Position numbers and translations under genes: made by a program. Shown here in pieces: positions 1-7,398 of a stretch of DNA of 34,027 nucleotides. Positions within the stretch are counted from its first letter, which is position 1. Every line of letters starts with the position of its first letter. This DNA comes from JBOHER01 sp050701115 (GTDB lineage Bacteria > Actinomycetota > Actinomycetes > Mycobacteriales > Pseudonocardiaceae), in assembly GCA_050701115.1 (NCBI GenBank), contig JBOHER010000161.1, forward strand, positions 1 through 34,027, in the 5' to 3' direction. The notes under the pieces were generated by a model, which was given only the letters and a program-made list of their open reading frames with translations, was not told where the DNA came from and did no database searches.

Positions 1-114
1 CTCATGCTCGCCGCGATGGAGGGTGCCCTCGTGCTCGCTCGCGCCACCGGCGATCCGGACGTGCTGGAGCGCGTCGGCGACAGCCTCGCCGAGCTGCTCA
101 GCAGGACGGACTGA
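1..114 (+). CDS. TetR-family regulator, C-terminal end only (cut by window edge)
   Basis: The window opens inside a reading frame that gives 37 residues and stops at 112-114. The peptide (AAMEGALVLARATGDPDVLE and on to LAELL) has the look of the last helices of the LmrA/YxaF-type TetR ligand domain, where M-E-G-A-L-x-L-A-R is a common signature. The DNA-binding part lies outside the window, so the target cannot be guessed. Family assignment rests only on this short tail. Confidence 0.6.
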   Translation, partial: LMLAAMEGALVLARATGDPDVLERVGDSLAELLSRTD

Positions 115-693
115 GCGGCGCCTGGGCGGGGGTGCCGCGGGATTGGCGCTCCTGGTCAGGACCGGCCGGGGTTCTCCCCTGAGGGAATCCAGGATCTCCA
201 GCGCATAATGAGGTCCGCTCCGGCCGATCAGGTCATCGGTGACCTGCTGTTCACCATTGATGAGCTCGTCCGTCGACAGCGCACCAGACCCCCGCAGGCG
301 GCATCAAGCGGGCTGCCGGAACTTTCCGCGCCACCGATCCGAGGAAGCCGAACCGTGGGGAATCGGCGGCGCGGAAACCGCCGTCAAAGCGCCCGCTTGA
401 CCCCATCCTGATGCGGCGGCCCGGTCGAGCTGCACGCCGGCATATACGCGGAGAGGAACCGGACACGACGCACACCCAGCCGTGTCCACTCCACCGGGAA
501 ACGACTGCGCCGCCTCCTACGTCGGCGCCGAGCCTCCGGCGGCCGGGGCTCTGCCCACGGACCCGGGCACCACAAAGAGCGAACATGCGTTCGATCACAC
601 AGTGTTCTAGTGCGTCATGATTTGTGGCAGGTTGGCTCCGTTTACGGCCGATATGGGCCGGACACCCGCGCGTGTGACTGACTACTGCATCCG
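115..693. other. Stretch with no convincing gene
   Basis: About 580 bases with no frame that looks protein-like on either strand. Open frames here are arginine/proline-rich readings of GC-rich DNA with no recognisable motif. A weak possibility is the frame starting at ATG 208 (67 codons), which starts plausibly but degenerates into low-complexity sequence. No RNA gene or repeat was recognised. Confidence 0.5.
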
Positions 694-801
694 TCACTTG
701 ATGACGATTTCGTCGCCGTCGTTTGCCCGCAGCGAAAGTGCCCTCTCGTTGTCGATGACTGTTTGGAGTTGGGTGGGGTCGTCCTTCAACGTGTCGAGCA
801 T
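694..801 (-). CDS. Possible 35-residue protein downstream of the DUF2867-like gene
   Basis: A short minus-strand frame starts at ATG 801, nine bases after the stop of the DUF2867-like gene, and ends in TGA at 694. The product is acidic with a natural-looking composition, beginning MLDTLKDDPTQLQTVIDNE and ending DGDEIVIK. No ribosome binding site is obvious, so expression would rely on coupling to the upstream gene. I do not recognise a family; it could equally be the tail of a decayed gene. Support is composition and spacing only. Confidence 0.3.
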   Translation of the reverse strand: MLDTLKDDPTQLQTVIDNERALSLRANDGDEIVIK

Positions 802-810
802 GGTGATTGT

Positions 811-1275
811 TCAATCCGACGCAAGCTCGAACGTCGCCATCCTGCCGAGGGCATGGCGCGCGACGGCGCGATGCCCGGGAGCGAATGCGAGCCAGAGCGC
901 CCGGCCCGCCAAGCCGTTGAACTGGATCAGGGTCGCGACCACGATCTGCCCCGGTGGGGTGAGACCGACGATGCGCGGCACACCGAGGACGCCATGGTTG
1001 CCGAGGACCGCCTCCTCCGCTTCGTCGTGGAGTACGTCCCAACCGATCGGATGATCCGGCGCGCCGGTCGGTTCGAGGTGCAGGCCCAGCGCCTGGTGGG
1101 CCAGTCGTACCGCGGTGAATACGGCCGGCGAAGCGGCAGCGGCAACGCGGATCCATTCGGCGGGTGAGTGTTGTGCCTCGACGTCGATGGCGAATGCGTC
1201 GGCATAGTCGACTCGTCGGAGCCCGGCCAGTTCACGGGCTCGTGGCGGTATCGGCACCTGCGTGACCTGGGGCAT
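811..1275 (-). CDS. DUF2867-like protein
   Basis: A 154-residue protein read leftward from ATG 1275, with a GGAG ribosome binding site eight bases upstream. It begins MPQVTQVPIPPRARELAGL, followed by RVDYADAFAIDV. Further on it has a run of hydrophobic beta-type segments (GQIVVATLIQFN) and a helical end (GRALWLAFAPGHRAVARHAL). This order is what I know from the DUF2867 family of small soluble proteins of unknown function. It is divergent from a TetR gene 51 bases away, so that regulator probably controls it. Length is normal and there is no sign of damage. Confidence 0.65.
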   Translation of the reverse strand: MPQVTQVPIPPRARELAGLRRVDYADAFAIDVEAQHSPAEWIRVAAAASPAVFTAVRLAHQALGLHLEPTGAPDHPIGWDVLHDEAEEAVLGNHGVLGVPRIVGLTPPGQIVVATLIQFNGLAGRALWLAFAPGHRAVARHALGRMATFELASD

Positions 1276-1299
1276 CGGAACGTCTCCGTCCAGGGAAAA

Positions 1300-1325
1300 C
1301 TATCTTTACGTGACGTATCGTATAG
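1300..1325. promoter_or_regulatory. Divergent promoter region with candidate TetR operator
   Basis: Between the two divergent start codons lies a perfect inverted repeat TACGT-G-ACGTA at 1307-1317. An outer, imperfect CTAT...ATAG pair (1300-1303 and 1322-1325) flanks it. The block is much more AT-rich than its surroundings. It abuts the TetR start codon, as expected for an autoregulating TetR that also controls the divergent gene. Binding is inferred from position and symmetry. Confidence 0.5.
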
Positions 1326-1326
1326 C

Positions 1327-1911
1327 ATGTCGTCCATGTCGACAATGGGCCGACCACGCGATCCCGCCGTGAACGAGGCGATCTTGGTCGCCGCGCGCGA
1401 ACTGCTGGTGGAGGTCGGCTATGCGAACCTCTCGATGGAGGGGGTTGCGGCGCGCGCTCGGGTCGGCAAACCGACCCTCTATCGGCGCTACCCGACGCGG
1501 GCCCTGCTGGTGTTCGACGCGATCTTCGGCAAGACCAAGACGCGGGCCATCCCCAACAGTGGCTCCATTCGGGCCGACTTGCAGGAGGCATACAACTGGG
1601 CGGTGGACGAATTCAATGCTCCCGAGGCACGGGCTGCCATTCCCGGGCTGTTGGCCGAGGTGGCCGCGAGTCCGGAACTGGGCCAACGCGTCCGTACGGT
1701 TGTGATCGGACCGGAGTACGGGAGGGTGCGCGCGGAGCTCGAGCTCGCACAGTGTCGCGGCGAAGTCCGGACCGACGCCGATCTGGACCTGATTATCGAC
1801 GCGTTCATCGGGACCGCGCTCGCGCGGGTCATCCTGCTGGACCACCCCGTCGACTACCAGTACAGCAAACGCCTGGTGGACCTAGTGCTCGACGGCTCGG
1901 CAACTCGTTGA
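1327..1911 (+). CDS. TetR/AcrR-family transcriptional regulator
   Basis: A 194-residue TetR regulator. The helix-turn-helix spans roughly residues 25-50: ILVAARELLVEVGYANLSME is followed by VAARARVGKPTLYRRYPTR, the classic TetR recognition helix with the TLYRRYP signature. The C-terminal ligand domain is generic. Starts at ATG 1327, 1336 or 1345 are all in frame. I chose 1327, but none has a good ribosome binding site and the mRNA may be leaderless, since the AT-rich promoter block directly abuts the start. The divergent DUF2867-like gene is the likely target. The ligand is unknown. Confidence 0.85.
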   Translation: MSSMSTMGRPRDPAVNEAILVAARELLVEVGYANLSMEGVAARARVGKPTLYRRYPTRALLVFDAIFGKTKTRAIPNSGSIRADLQEAYNWAVDEFNAPEARAAIPGLLAEVAASPELGQRVRTVVIGPEYGRVRAELELAQCRGEVRTDADLDLIIDAFIGTALARVILLDHPVDYQYSKRLVDLVLDGSATR

Positions 1912-2079
1912 GGGAACACATGTGCGAACGATCCCACTCTCGCGCGTCAACTTTCTGGCTGGGTTCGTCGGTTTGATTGTGCGAGCAAGCGAACGACGCG
2001 AGCCAGACGTTGTCTCATGGCGCGGTCGTCGTGACGAGCAGGATCCGACCGGTCGACGAAAGGTCAGTCATCACAAGGT

Positions 2080-2460
2080 GATTCGTTCGAGTGGTGCGAG
2101 GAGACGGGGACCGATGAGCTGCTGGTGAACCTGCGCAAGAGCGAGAGGGACTTCTCACCGACCACGATGTATCGCGACTACGCGATGAGCACGGAGCTGT
2201 TCCATTGGGAGTCGCAGAACAGCACGTCCACCGATTCGCCGACCGGTGAGCGGTACTTCCACCATCGCGAGCAGGGGAGCCGCGTGGTCCTGTTCGTGCG
2301 GGATACGCCCACCGACGACCTTGGCGTCGCGCCGCTGCTGTGCTTGGGTCAGGCGTCGTATGTCGAACACCGTGGTGAGCGGCCGATCGCCATCACCTGG
2401 CGGCTGCACCGGCCGATGCCCGCGGACACGTTCACGGCGGCGAGTGTTGTGGCGGGATAA
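2080..2460 (+). pseudogene. DUF3427-type helicase, C-terminal fragment (copy 1)
   Basis: The frame running into the stop at 2458-2460 encodes the extreme C-terminus of a superfamily II helicase of the DUF3427 type. Segments seen are LRKSERDFSPTTMYRDYA, ELFHWESQNSTSTDSPTG, then VVLFVRDTPTDD and GERPIAITWRLHRPMPAD. Recognisable similarity begins near 2080 (FEWCEETGTDELL), so about 125 of the usual 900 or more residues remain and the ATPase core is gone. There is no start signal. A second, similar fragment lies at 5838-6635, so the two flank the RloB/ATPase module and the insertion element. This is a gene relic, not a functional protein. Confidence 0.8.
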
Positions 2461-2542
2461 AAGCTTCAGTTCGTCGCGGGCGTCCGCGAAGGTGCGGAGC
2501 GTGGATGATGTCGCCGAAGCTCATGGGTGGTTGCCTATCACG

Positions 2543-3118
2543 TCAGGGCGTGATGGCTTCCACGAGCGCCCACACTCGGGTCGACGGATTGTGTTGGTGT
2601 TCCCCGATTCCCGGCCGAGGACAGCGCTGTTTGGCTCGATGGACTGCATCGTTCACTCCAGCGGAGAAGTCGTCGAATCGGAGATTGGCCTTGTCGTATT
2701 GCGGCAGGTGTTTCAGGAGTCGGCCGGCGACATGGTCGTAGCCATTCAAGCAGGCCTGGCAATTCTGGAAGTGGAGCAGCAGCCAGTACTCGAAGCACGG
2801 ATTGGAGATTGCGAGCTTGACGCCCATATCGTGCGCCACCTTCAAAGCCAGAGTCAGGTCATACTCGTCAACATCGACAACGCACCACACGTCATCAAAT
2901 TCACCTCGTCGATCGAGTACTGACGCATGTTCGACCAGCTTCATCGGATCAACACCCTGGGCCGCGATCTTCACCTTCACGGCCGGGTTCCGGACCCACT
3001 TCTTCAACCCTCGAAAGTATGTCGGCTCGGTCGACCGTCCGCCGCAGACCACGAGGATCTGAGAACTTGCCTCCCTGTACGCGCCGCGACGTACTCTTGA
3101 GTTCTCTCGACGTGTCAT
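2543..3118 (-). CDS. RloB-family protein, putative effector of an AbiL/RloAB-like defence module
   Basis: A 191-residue RloB-family protein. It has ILVVCGGRSTEPTYFRGLKK near residues 21-40, an acidic VVDVDEY at 80-86, SNPCFEYWLLLHF at 105-117 and a C-terminal NPSTRVWALVE, all hallmarks of the family. RloB proteins are paired with an AAA ATPase (AbiLii with AbiLi; RloB with RloA) in abortive-infection-type phage defence. I believe the fold is TOPRIM-like and so nuclease-like (family knowledge, not shown here). The start overlaps the ATPase stop by four bases (ATGA), so the two are translationally coupled. The loop usually read as CEG is CGG here. GC content is lower than in the neighbours, suggesting acquisition by transfer. 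Confidence 0.8.
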   Translation of the reverse strand: MTRRENSRVRRGAYREASSQILVVCGGRSTEPTYFRGLKKWVRNPAVKVKIAAQGVDPMKLVEHASVLDRRGEFDDVWCVVDVDEYDLTLALKVAHDMGVKLAISNPCFEYWLLLHFQNCQACLNGYDHVAGRLLKHLPQYDKANLRFDDFSAGVNDAVHRAKQRCPRPGIGEHQHNPSTRVWALVEAITP

Positions 3119-4458
3119 CGGCTGCGCACCGCGCGGGCGAAGTCCTGGGGGTCAAGTAGCGGTACCGCGCCGTAGCTGCCTCCCAGGTAGCGCCGTTCGG
3201 TGTTGTGTTCCTTTCGTGGCTTGAAGTCCGTGAGCGGGTAGAGGTTACTAGCTCCCTCTGCGTTCTTCTCGACAAACCAGACTTGGTCGCGCTGCAGCAC
3301 GTCGTCGCCGAGCATCGTGCCCAGCAGGCTTGCGTCGTGGGTGGTGAAGACGAGCTGGGCCCCGTAGGGATTGGTGGCCTCGTCCTGAAACAGGCCGACC
3401 AGTCGAGCTGTGAGCAAGGGATGCAGGCTGGTATCGATCTCGTCGACAACCATTACATGTCCCGAATCGAGAGCGTCCAACACCATAGGAAGAAGTTGGA
3501 GCCACGACACCGTCCCTGCGGACTCGTCATCGAGTTCGAATTGCGTGTTGCTCTCGCCATGCTGCAGTCGCAGTGCGAACCGAGGCTCGGTCGCTCTAGG
3601 TACGAGGTTGTTCCGATGTCTCCGTAACTCCTTGAGCTCAGTAAGGATCTTATCGCGGTCGTGCAGCTCGGTTGACTGAAGGGCGCTCTCGAGTTTGGCA
3701 ACGCGAGCTTCAATTGCGTGCGCATTCGCCAGATTTCGCGGATTGTCAGTCTCATCCAAATGAAGGTCCGTTATGCCGATGTCAGCTGCCTGGATCAGAC
3801 CAACAAGTCGGTCGAGGTTTTCCGGGTTGCGTGCAATTAGTCGGCCTACCTGGTCGGCCACGCGCAGCGGGAGCCTTGGTGACGCGGTGGTGCGCATACG
3901 CAGTTGTGATCGGATCCAGCGGTAGACCGGCATCAATGATTCAAGCTTCGTCTGCGCGACAGCACTGAGGAATAGCGCGTTCGGTCGAGTGAGTTCCTCG
4001 ATGAGTTCGAGCTTCGGTTTGACGTCTTCGATCGTCGTGCTGAATCTGATGTCATCACGAGTTCGCTCGAACAGTTTCCTCGGACGCTTCTTCGGGTAGG
4101 CGTATAGCCACTCCTCGAGAATCTCTTCATCGTTGAGGCTGAAGCCGTATGTGTAAGGGATGTTGTCGACGACCAACTCCACGACAAAGACGGACGGTGT
4201 TGATGCGCTCTCGGTCCTCAGGCGAAACGGGTGACGGGTAACGCCCTCGTCGGCATCCCAGCGGGCGAAAGACTGTATGACGGCACGTTGCATGAATCGC
4301 AAGCCATCGAGGAGGTTCGACTTGCCCGATGCGTTCGCGCCATAGATGGCGGTGACCGGGACGACGGTTCGCTGGTCGCCTGGAGCGGCGGGCATCAGGA
4401 GCAGTTCCTGCTCGTCGGCGAACGAGCAGTGGTTGCCCAGTCGGAAGCTGCGGAGCAT
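3115..4458 (-). CDS. AAA-family ATPase (AbiLi/RloA-like) partner of RloB
   Basis: A 447-residue AAA15/AAA21-type ATPase of the SMC-like ABC class. It carries Walker A GANASGKS (residues 40-47), a charged helical, coiled-coil-like insertion (about 245-285), a signature-like ESAGT (312-316), Walker B VMVVDE (335-340) followed by IDTSLHP, and a switch histidine in FTTHDASLL (H374). All expected nucleotide-binding residues are present, so it looks active. A GGAGG sits upstream of ATG 4458. Such ATPases act as sensor or gate for the RloB effector encoded next in the operon. Codon use is less GC-biased than the rest of the window. The defence role is inferred from the pair, not shown. Confidence 0.85.
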   Translation of the reverse strand: MLRSFRLGNHCSFADEQELLLMPAAPGDQRTVVPVTAIYGANASGKSNLLDGLRFMQRAVIQSFARWDADEGVTRHPFRLRTESASTPSVFVVELVVDNIPYTYGFSLNDEEILEEWLYAYPKKRPRKLFERTRDDIRFSTTIEDVKPKLELIEELTRPNALFLSAVAQTKLESLMPVYRWIRSQLRMRTTASPRLPLRVADQVGRLIARNPENLDRLVGLIQAADIGITDLHLDETDNPRNLANAHAIEARVAKLESALQSTELHDRDKILTELKELRRHRNNLVPRATEPRFALRLQHGESNTQFELDDESAGTVSWLQLLPMVLDALDSGHVMVVDEIDTSLHPLLTARLVGLFQDEATNPYGAQLVFTTHDASLLGTMLGDDVLQRDQVWFVEKNAEGASNLYPLTDFKPRKEHNTERRYLGGSYGAVPLLDPQDFARAVRSR

Positions 4459-4600
4459 CCTAACCTTCCCTCCGGCGAAGTTTCGTGCTCATGCGCGTCA
4501 TTAAACCGCATTGAACTGCCCGAAGCACCTCCGTAGGGTAATCTACGTCGCCTCGGTGTAAGCGCTGAGCTGATGTCCCTCGTGGTCAGGTCAGCGCGCA

Positions 4601-4630
4601 GGCAGAGGGACCGGTCCCCGACCCTCTGCC
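4601..4630. terminator. Strong hairpin between the ATPase gene and the insertion element
   Basis: Perfect 9-base arms GGCAGAGGG (4601-4609) and CCCTCTGCC (4622-4630) enclose a 12-base loop. No T-run follows on either side, so a factor-independent terminator is uncertain. It lies downstream of the transposase gene as transcribed leftward and upstream of the ATPase promoter, a good place to insulate the defence operon. Confidence 0.4.
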
Positions 4631-4673
4631 GTGCATCAATAATCCCGGGTAACGACACGCTTGAGTTTCGCGG

Positions 4674-5649
4674 TTATGCGGCGGTGGCGGCGCAGGCCAG
4701 GGCGTAGTCGTGGTATTCGTCGGGGTCGGGTTGAGCTGCGCCAACGCCGGTTACTCGGGCGGCGACGAGGGTGGGGCGGAGCTTGGTGTGCATGTCTTCG
4801 AACGCGGGCTGAAGTCTTGTGGTCGTAGCAGGGTTGCGCGGCGAGCCGGCTGGTGATGTCGTCGGGGTGGTAGCCGTTGCTGGCGTACCAGACGATGATG
4901 AGGCTGTAGACGGCGAAGCCGAACGGTACGGTGCGTTCGACGGCGCGTGGGAGGCGGTTGCGGGCCTGCCCGATACCGAGCAGCTGTTTGCCGGCGGCGA
5001 TCGACGGTGGCCGGGTGGTCCACGTCGGGCCGGCCACCAGCAGGGCTCTGCCGTGGTAGGCGGCGTCTCCGACGCCTTGGATCACGCGGTCGCTGCACTC
5101 GCCGGCCAGCAGTTTCAGCGACTCGGCGGCCAGCGCGACCGGTGAGGCGCTGCCCTTGCCGCCCCACAGCCGAAACAGCACGGGCAGGCACACCGGGTGT
5201 GTGCACAACGGCAGATCGACCACGATTCCGGCGATGACCCACCGGTTGCCGCGCCCCAGCTTCGCCGGACCCTGGGCTGCGCCGTCCTGCGTCCAGGACG
5301 CGCGGTGCACCTTCCTGCCCCAGCGGCGGAGCAGCGTGCCGTCGACCGCCGCCGGGACCGGCGCGTCAGCGCCGATCAGCCGGGTGACGATCAGCCGGGC
5401 AGGTAGCGGCCCGAACCGGTCGGCGGCCCGGGCGTGGTGGGAGAAGAGCCGGCACACCGGGTGGAGCGACACCACCGCGGCCGTCCCCGCCCCGGCGAGC
5501 ATCCCGACCACGGTGCGCCGCGCGGTCCGCGCGACCAGCCCGGTCGCCAGCACCGAGAACGACACAACCGTTGACGACCGGCGAAACACCGGCCGGAACG
5601 TCTCCAGCAGCGTGCGCCACGAATCAGGTAGGGTCAGGCCTTGAAGCAT
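4674..5649 (-). pseudogene. IS701-like DDE transposase, internally deleted and frameshifted
   Basis: Starts at ATG 5649 and reads as a normal N-terminal half, including PVPAAVDGTLLRRWGRKVH and VGDAAYHGRALLVAGPTWTTR, with two conserved acidic segments. At TTRPPSIAAGKQLLGIGQAR the text jumps from the mid-domain straight to the late segment GQARNRLPRAVERTVPFG, so about 100 residues holding the third catalytic region are missing. Near 4810 the frame shifts: the true C-terminus (AFEDMHTKLRPTLVAARVTG and on to ALACAATAA, stop 4674-4676) is in another frame. The long open frame ending at 4636 has a spurious arginine-rich tail. Inactive by both lesions. Confidence 0.8.
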
Positions 5650-5696
5650 CGATGGGAACTTTCCTCTGTGGACAGTTGTGAGACCGTCGATGCTTC
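5643..5696 (-). repeat. Inverted repeat spanning the transposase start codon
   Basis: GAAGCATCGA (5643-5652) and its exact complement TCGATGCTTC (5687-5696) are 34 bases apart. On the transposase strand the second arm contains the ATG at 5649, so an mRNA begun outside the element would fold and bury the start codon. Several insertion sequences limit read-through expression this way. Confidence 0.55.
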
Positions 5697-5837
5697 TTCA
5701 CGTTCTACGGAAAGATCATCACAACACGCCGATCAAGATCATCATCACCCGAACAGCCCAGCGCAGCAACACAGGCCGCCGGACCGAGACCTCAAGCTGC
5801 GAAACTCGAGGATGACTACAGACCGGCTCTATACCGG

Positions 5838-6635
5838 CAATGATGCGCGTCTGCCGCCATGCCGGCATCAGTGCGCTTGCTGTGCGCGAAAGCACCCGGC
5901 CGGACGAGCGTGAGGCCGCCATCACGGCGCTGCGCAGGGGTGAGGTCAACGTCCTGTTCGCCGCGGACCTGTTCAACGAGGGCCTCGACATTCCCGAGGT
6001 CGACACCGTGTTGTTCCTGCGGCCAACCCAACGCGCGACGGGCTTCTTGCAGCAGCTCGGGCGAGGTTTGGGCCGGGCGGCGAGCAAGGCTGTCCTCACG
6101 GTGCTGGACTTCATCGGGCAGCATCGCCGCGAGTTCCGGTTCGACGTGCGCTACCGGGCGTTGACCGGAGCCAGCCGCCGCGGATTGGAAAGCCAGATTG
6201 AGCAGGGGTTTCCGTTCCTGCCGTCGGGTTCGCAGGTGGTGCTTTCGCCCGAACCCAACTCGCCGCCGATGTCCGTTCGCATGGTGATCTCCCGTTGGGC
6301 GTCTACCTCGAGGAAGCCGGGCGCGAATTGTCGACGTGTACAAGTCCAATGGCTCGTGGACTCGGAGCTGTTCCTTTTGGGAGTCGCAGAACAGCACGTC
6401 CACCGATTCTCCGGTCGGGCAGCGGTACTTGCATCATCGTGAGCTGGGGAGCCACGTGGTGCTGTTCGTCCGCGATACCGACCGACGACCTCGGCGCGCC
6501 GCGCCGCTGCTGTGCTTGGGCCAGGCGTCGTATGTCGAGCACCGTGGTGAGCGGCCGATCGCCATCACCTGGCGGCTGCACCGGCCGATGCCGGCGGACA
6601 CGTTCACGTCGGAGCGTTGTGGCGGGGCAACTACC
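5838..6635 (+). pseudogene. DUF3427-type helicase, middle and C-terminal fragment (copy 2), deleted and frameshifted
   Basis: The frame from 5840 encodes the second RecA-like lobe: REAAITALRRGEVNVLFAAD, LFNEGLDIPEVDTVLFLRPT, QLGRGLGRA (motif VI-like), VLTVLDFIGQHRREFRFDVR and the family text ALTGASRRGLE...IEQGFPFLPSGSQ. Around 6285-6345 it shifts through two frames (GVYLEEAGREL, then VDVYKSNGSWT). At about 6362 it jumps directly into ELFxWESQNSTSTDSP, losing roughly 130 residues. The last part (6362-6632) resembles copy 1 closely at DNA level but is not identical and carries small compensating indels. The N-terminal lobe is absent; the gene begins right at the insertion element's right end. 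Confidence 0.8.
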
Positions 6636-6848
6636 CCAGGCCGTGGTAGCGGGCTTTGGCTGCAGTGTGTTATCTGGTGTATACGTACAGATACAAGGGG
6701 AAGGCCGTGCACCCATCGCTGTTTGATCCCGAGCCAGACGCAGGACCAAAGCCGCCAGGCGATCAGTGGGTCCACATGCATGTACTGATCACTGTCAAGG
6801 TGGCTCCGACTCCATCCGACTCTCACGGAGAGACCGTCTGTGTCGCCG
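6636..6848. other. Decayed stretch without a recognisable gene
   Basis: Between the helicase relic and a reductase fragment. One plus-strand frame (about 6690-6850) has a fairly natural composition (PSLFDPEPDAGPKPPGDQWV then HMHVLITVKVAPTPS) and may be a remnant of some gene, but I cannot name a family and it lacks a clear start or end. Confidence 0.35.
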
Positions 6849-6944
6849 GTGCACCTCCTCGTCCGGTACCGCCCAGTCGAAGTTGCCGTCCCCGTCGGCT
6901 ACGCAGCCGTCGAGCGACGTGATCGCCGAGTAGAAGCCCCGGTC
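6849..6944 (-). pseudogene. N-terminal fragment of a dihydrofolate-reductase-family protein
   Basis: About 30 codons on the minus strand read FYSAITSLDGCVADGDGNFD then WAVPDEEVH. This matches the start of the RibD-C/DHFR-like actinobacterial reductases (usual text: YSAITSLDGYVAD...FDW). After DEEVH the similarity ends, so only the first strand and loop of about 180 residues survive. It has no start signal of its own and is embedded in an unrelated open frame. A gene relic. Confidence 0.6.
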
Positions 6945-7031
6945 TGTTATCTCTGCCGCGATGGCGAGTACGAGGTCGATGGGGTGAGCGACACTGCTAG
7001 CCGGCAGGACAACGTTCGTGAGAGGGGCAGC

Positions 7032-7391
7032 ATGACGGCCGGGGGATTCACGATCGATGTGGAAGGGGTCGGCTCGCTGATCAACACGCTTGATCATGCC
7101 GAGGAGCGCATGAACCGCGCGAACGACGCGTTGAAGAACTTGACCCCTTACGGCATGGGCAGCCGGGACATCGACGCGGCGGGAGCTGATTTCCAGGACA
7201 GGTGGGAGTACGGGATCGGGAAGATCGCCGATTTCACCGGCTCGATGGTGGAGTCTCTCAAGCAGGTCAAAAGGGTGTACATGGAGATCGACGACCAGGC
7301 GGCCAGCACGTTTGGCGGATCGGCTGCTGGTGGGGACGGTGCGGGTGCGCCCGCACCATCGGGGTCCACGATCACCAACACCTTGGGATGA
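7032..7391 (+). CDS. WXG100/EspC-like type VII secretion-associated small protein
   Basis: A 119-residue, mostly helical, acidic protein starting at ATG 7032 behind a GAGAGGGG ribosome site. It has two amphipathic helices (about 10-36 and 48-90), with VEGVGSLINTLDHAEERMNR, a tryptophan turn QDRWEYG, and a Gly/Ala/Pro-rich tail. This is the layout of ESX-associated EspC/WXG100-like partners that dimerise with or accompany larger substrates. It is encoded eight bases before the large effector-like gene, so the two are probably co-expressed and co-secreted. Family placement rests on architecture and context rather than a strict motif. Confidence 0.65.
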   Translation: MTAGGFTIDVEGVGSLINTLDHAEERMNRANDALKNLTPYGMGSRDIDAAGADFQDRWEYGIGKIADFTGSMVESLKQVKRVYMEIDDQAASTFGGSAAGGDGAGAPAPSGSTITNTLG

Positions 7392-7398
7392 GGTGAGC

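Larger units (their letters stand above)
4654..5816 (-). mobile_element. Degenerate IS701-like (IS4-superfamily) insertion sequence
   Basis: Bounded by imperfect terminal inverted repeats: CTTGAGTTTCGCGG at 4660-4673 on the left and the complement of CTCGAGTTTCGCAG at 5797-5810 on the right (12 of 14 match, weaker similarity further out). It contains one transposase gene, itself broken. The element is about 1.15 kb, shorter than related 1.4 kb elements because part of the transposase is missing. I could not define a target-site duplication. The right end lies directly against the second helicase relic. Confidence 0.65.

Noticed and set aside
251..1156. 301-codon minus-strand open frame
   Set aside because: Arg/Pro-rich text typical of a GC-rich shadow; it overlaps the convincing DUF2867-like gene in another frame.
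2085..6632. Composite transposon bounded by the two helicase fragments
   Set aside because: The repeated part is helicase coding sequence, not insertion-sequence ends, and the only element inside is at one side; duplication by recombination explains it better.
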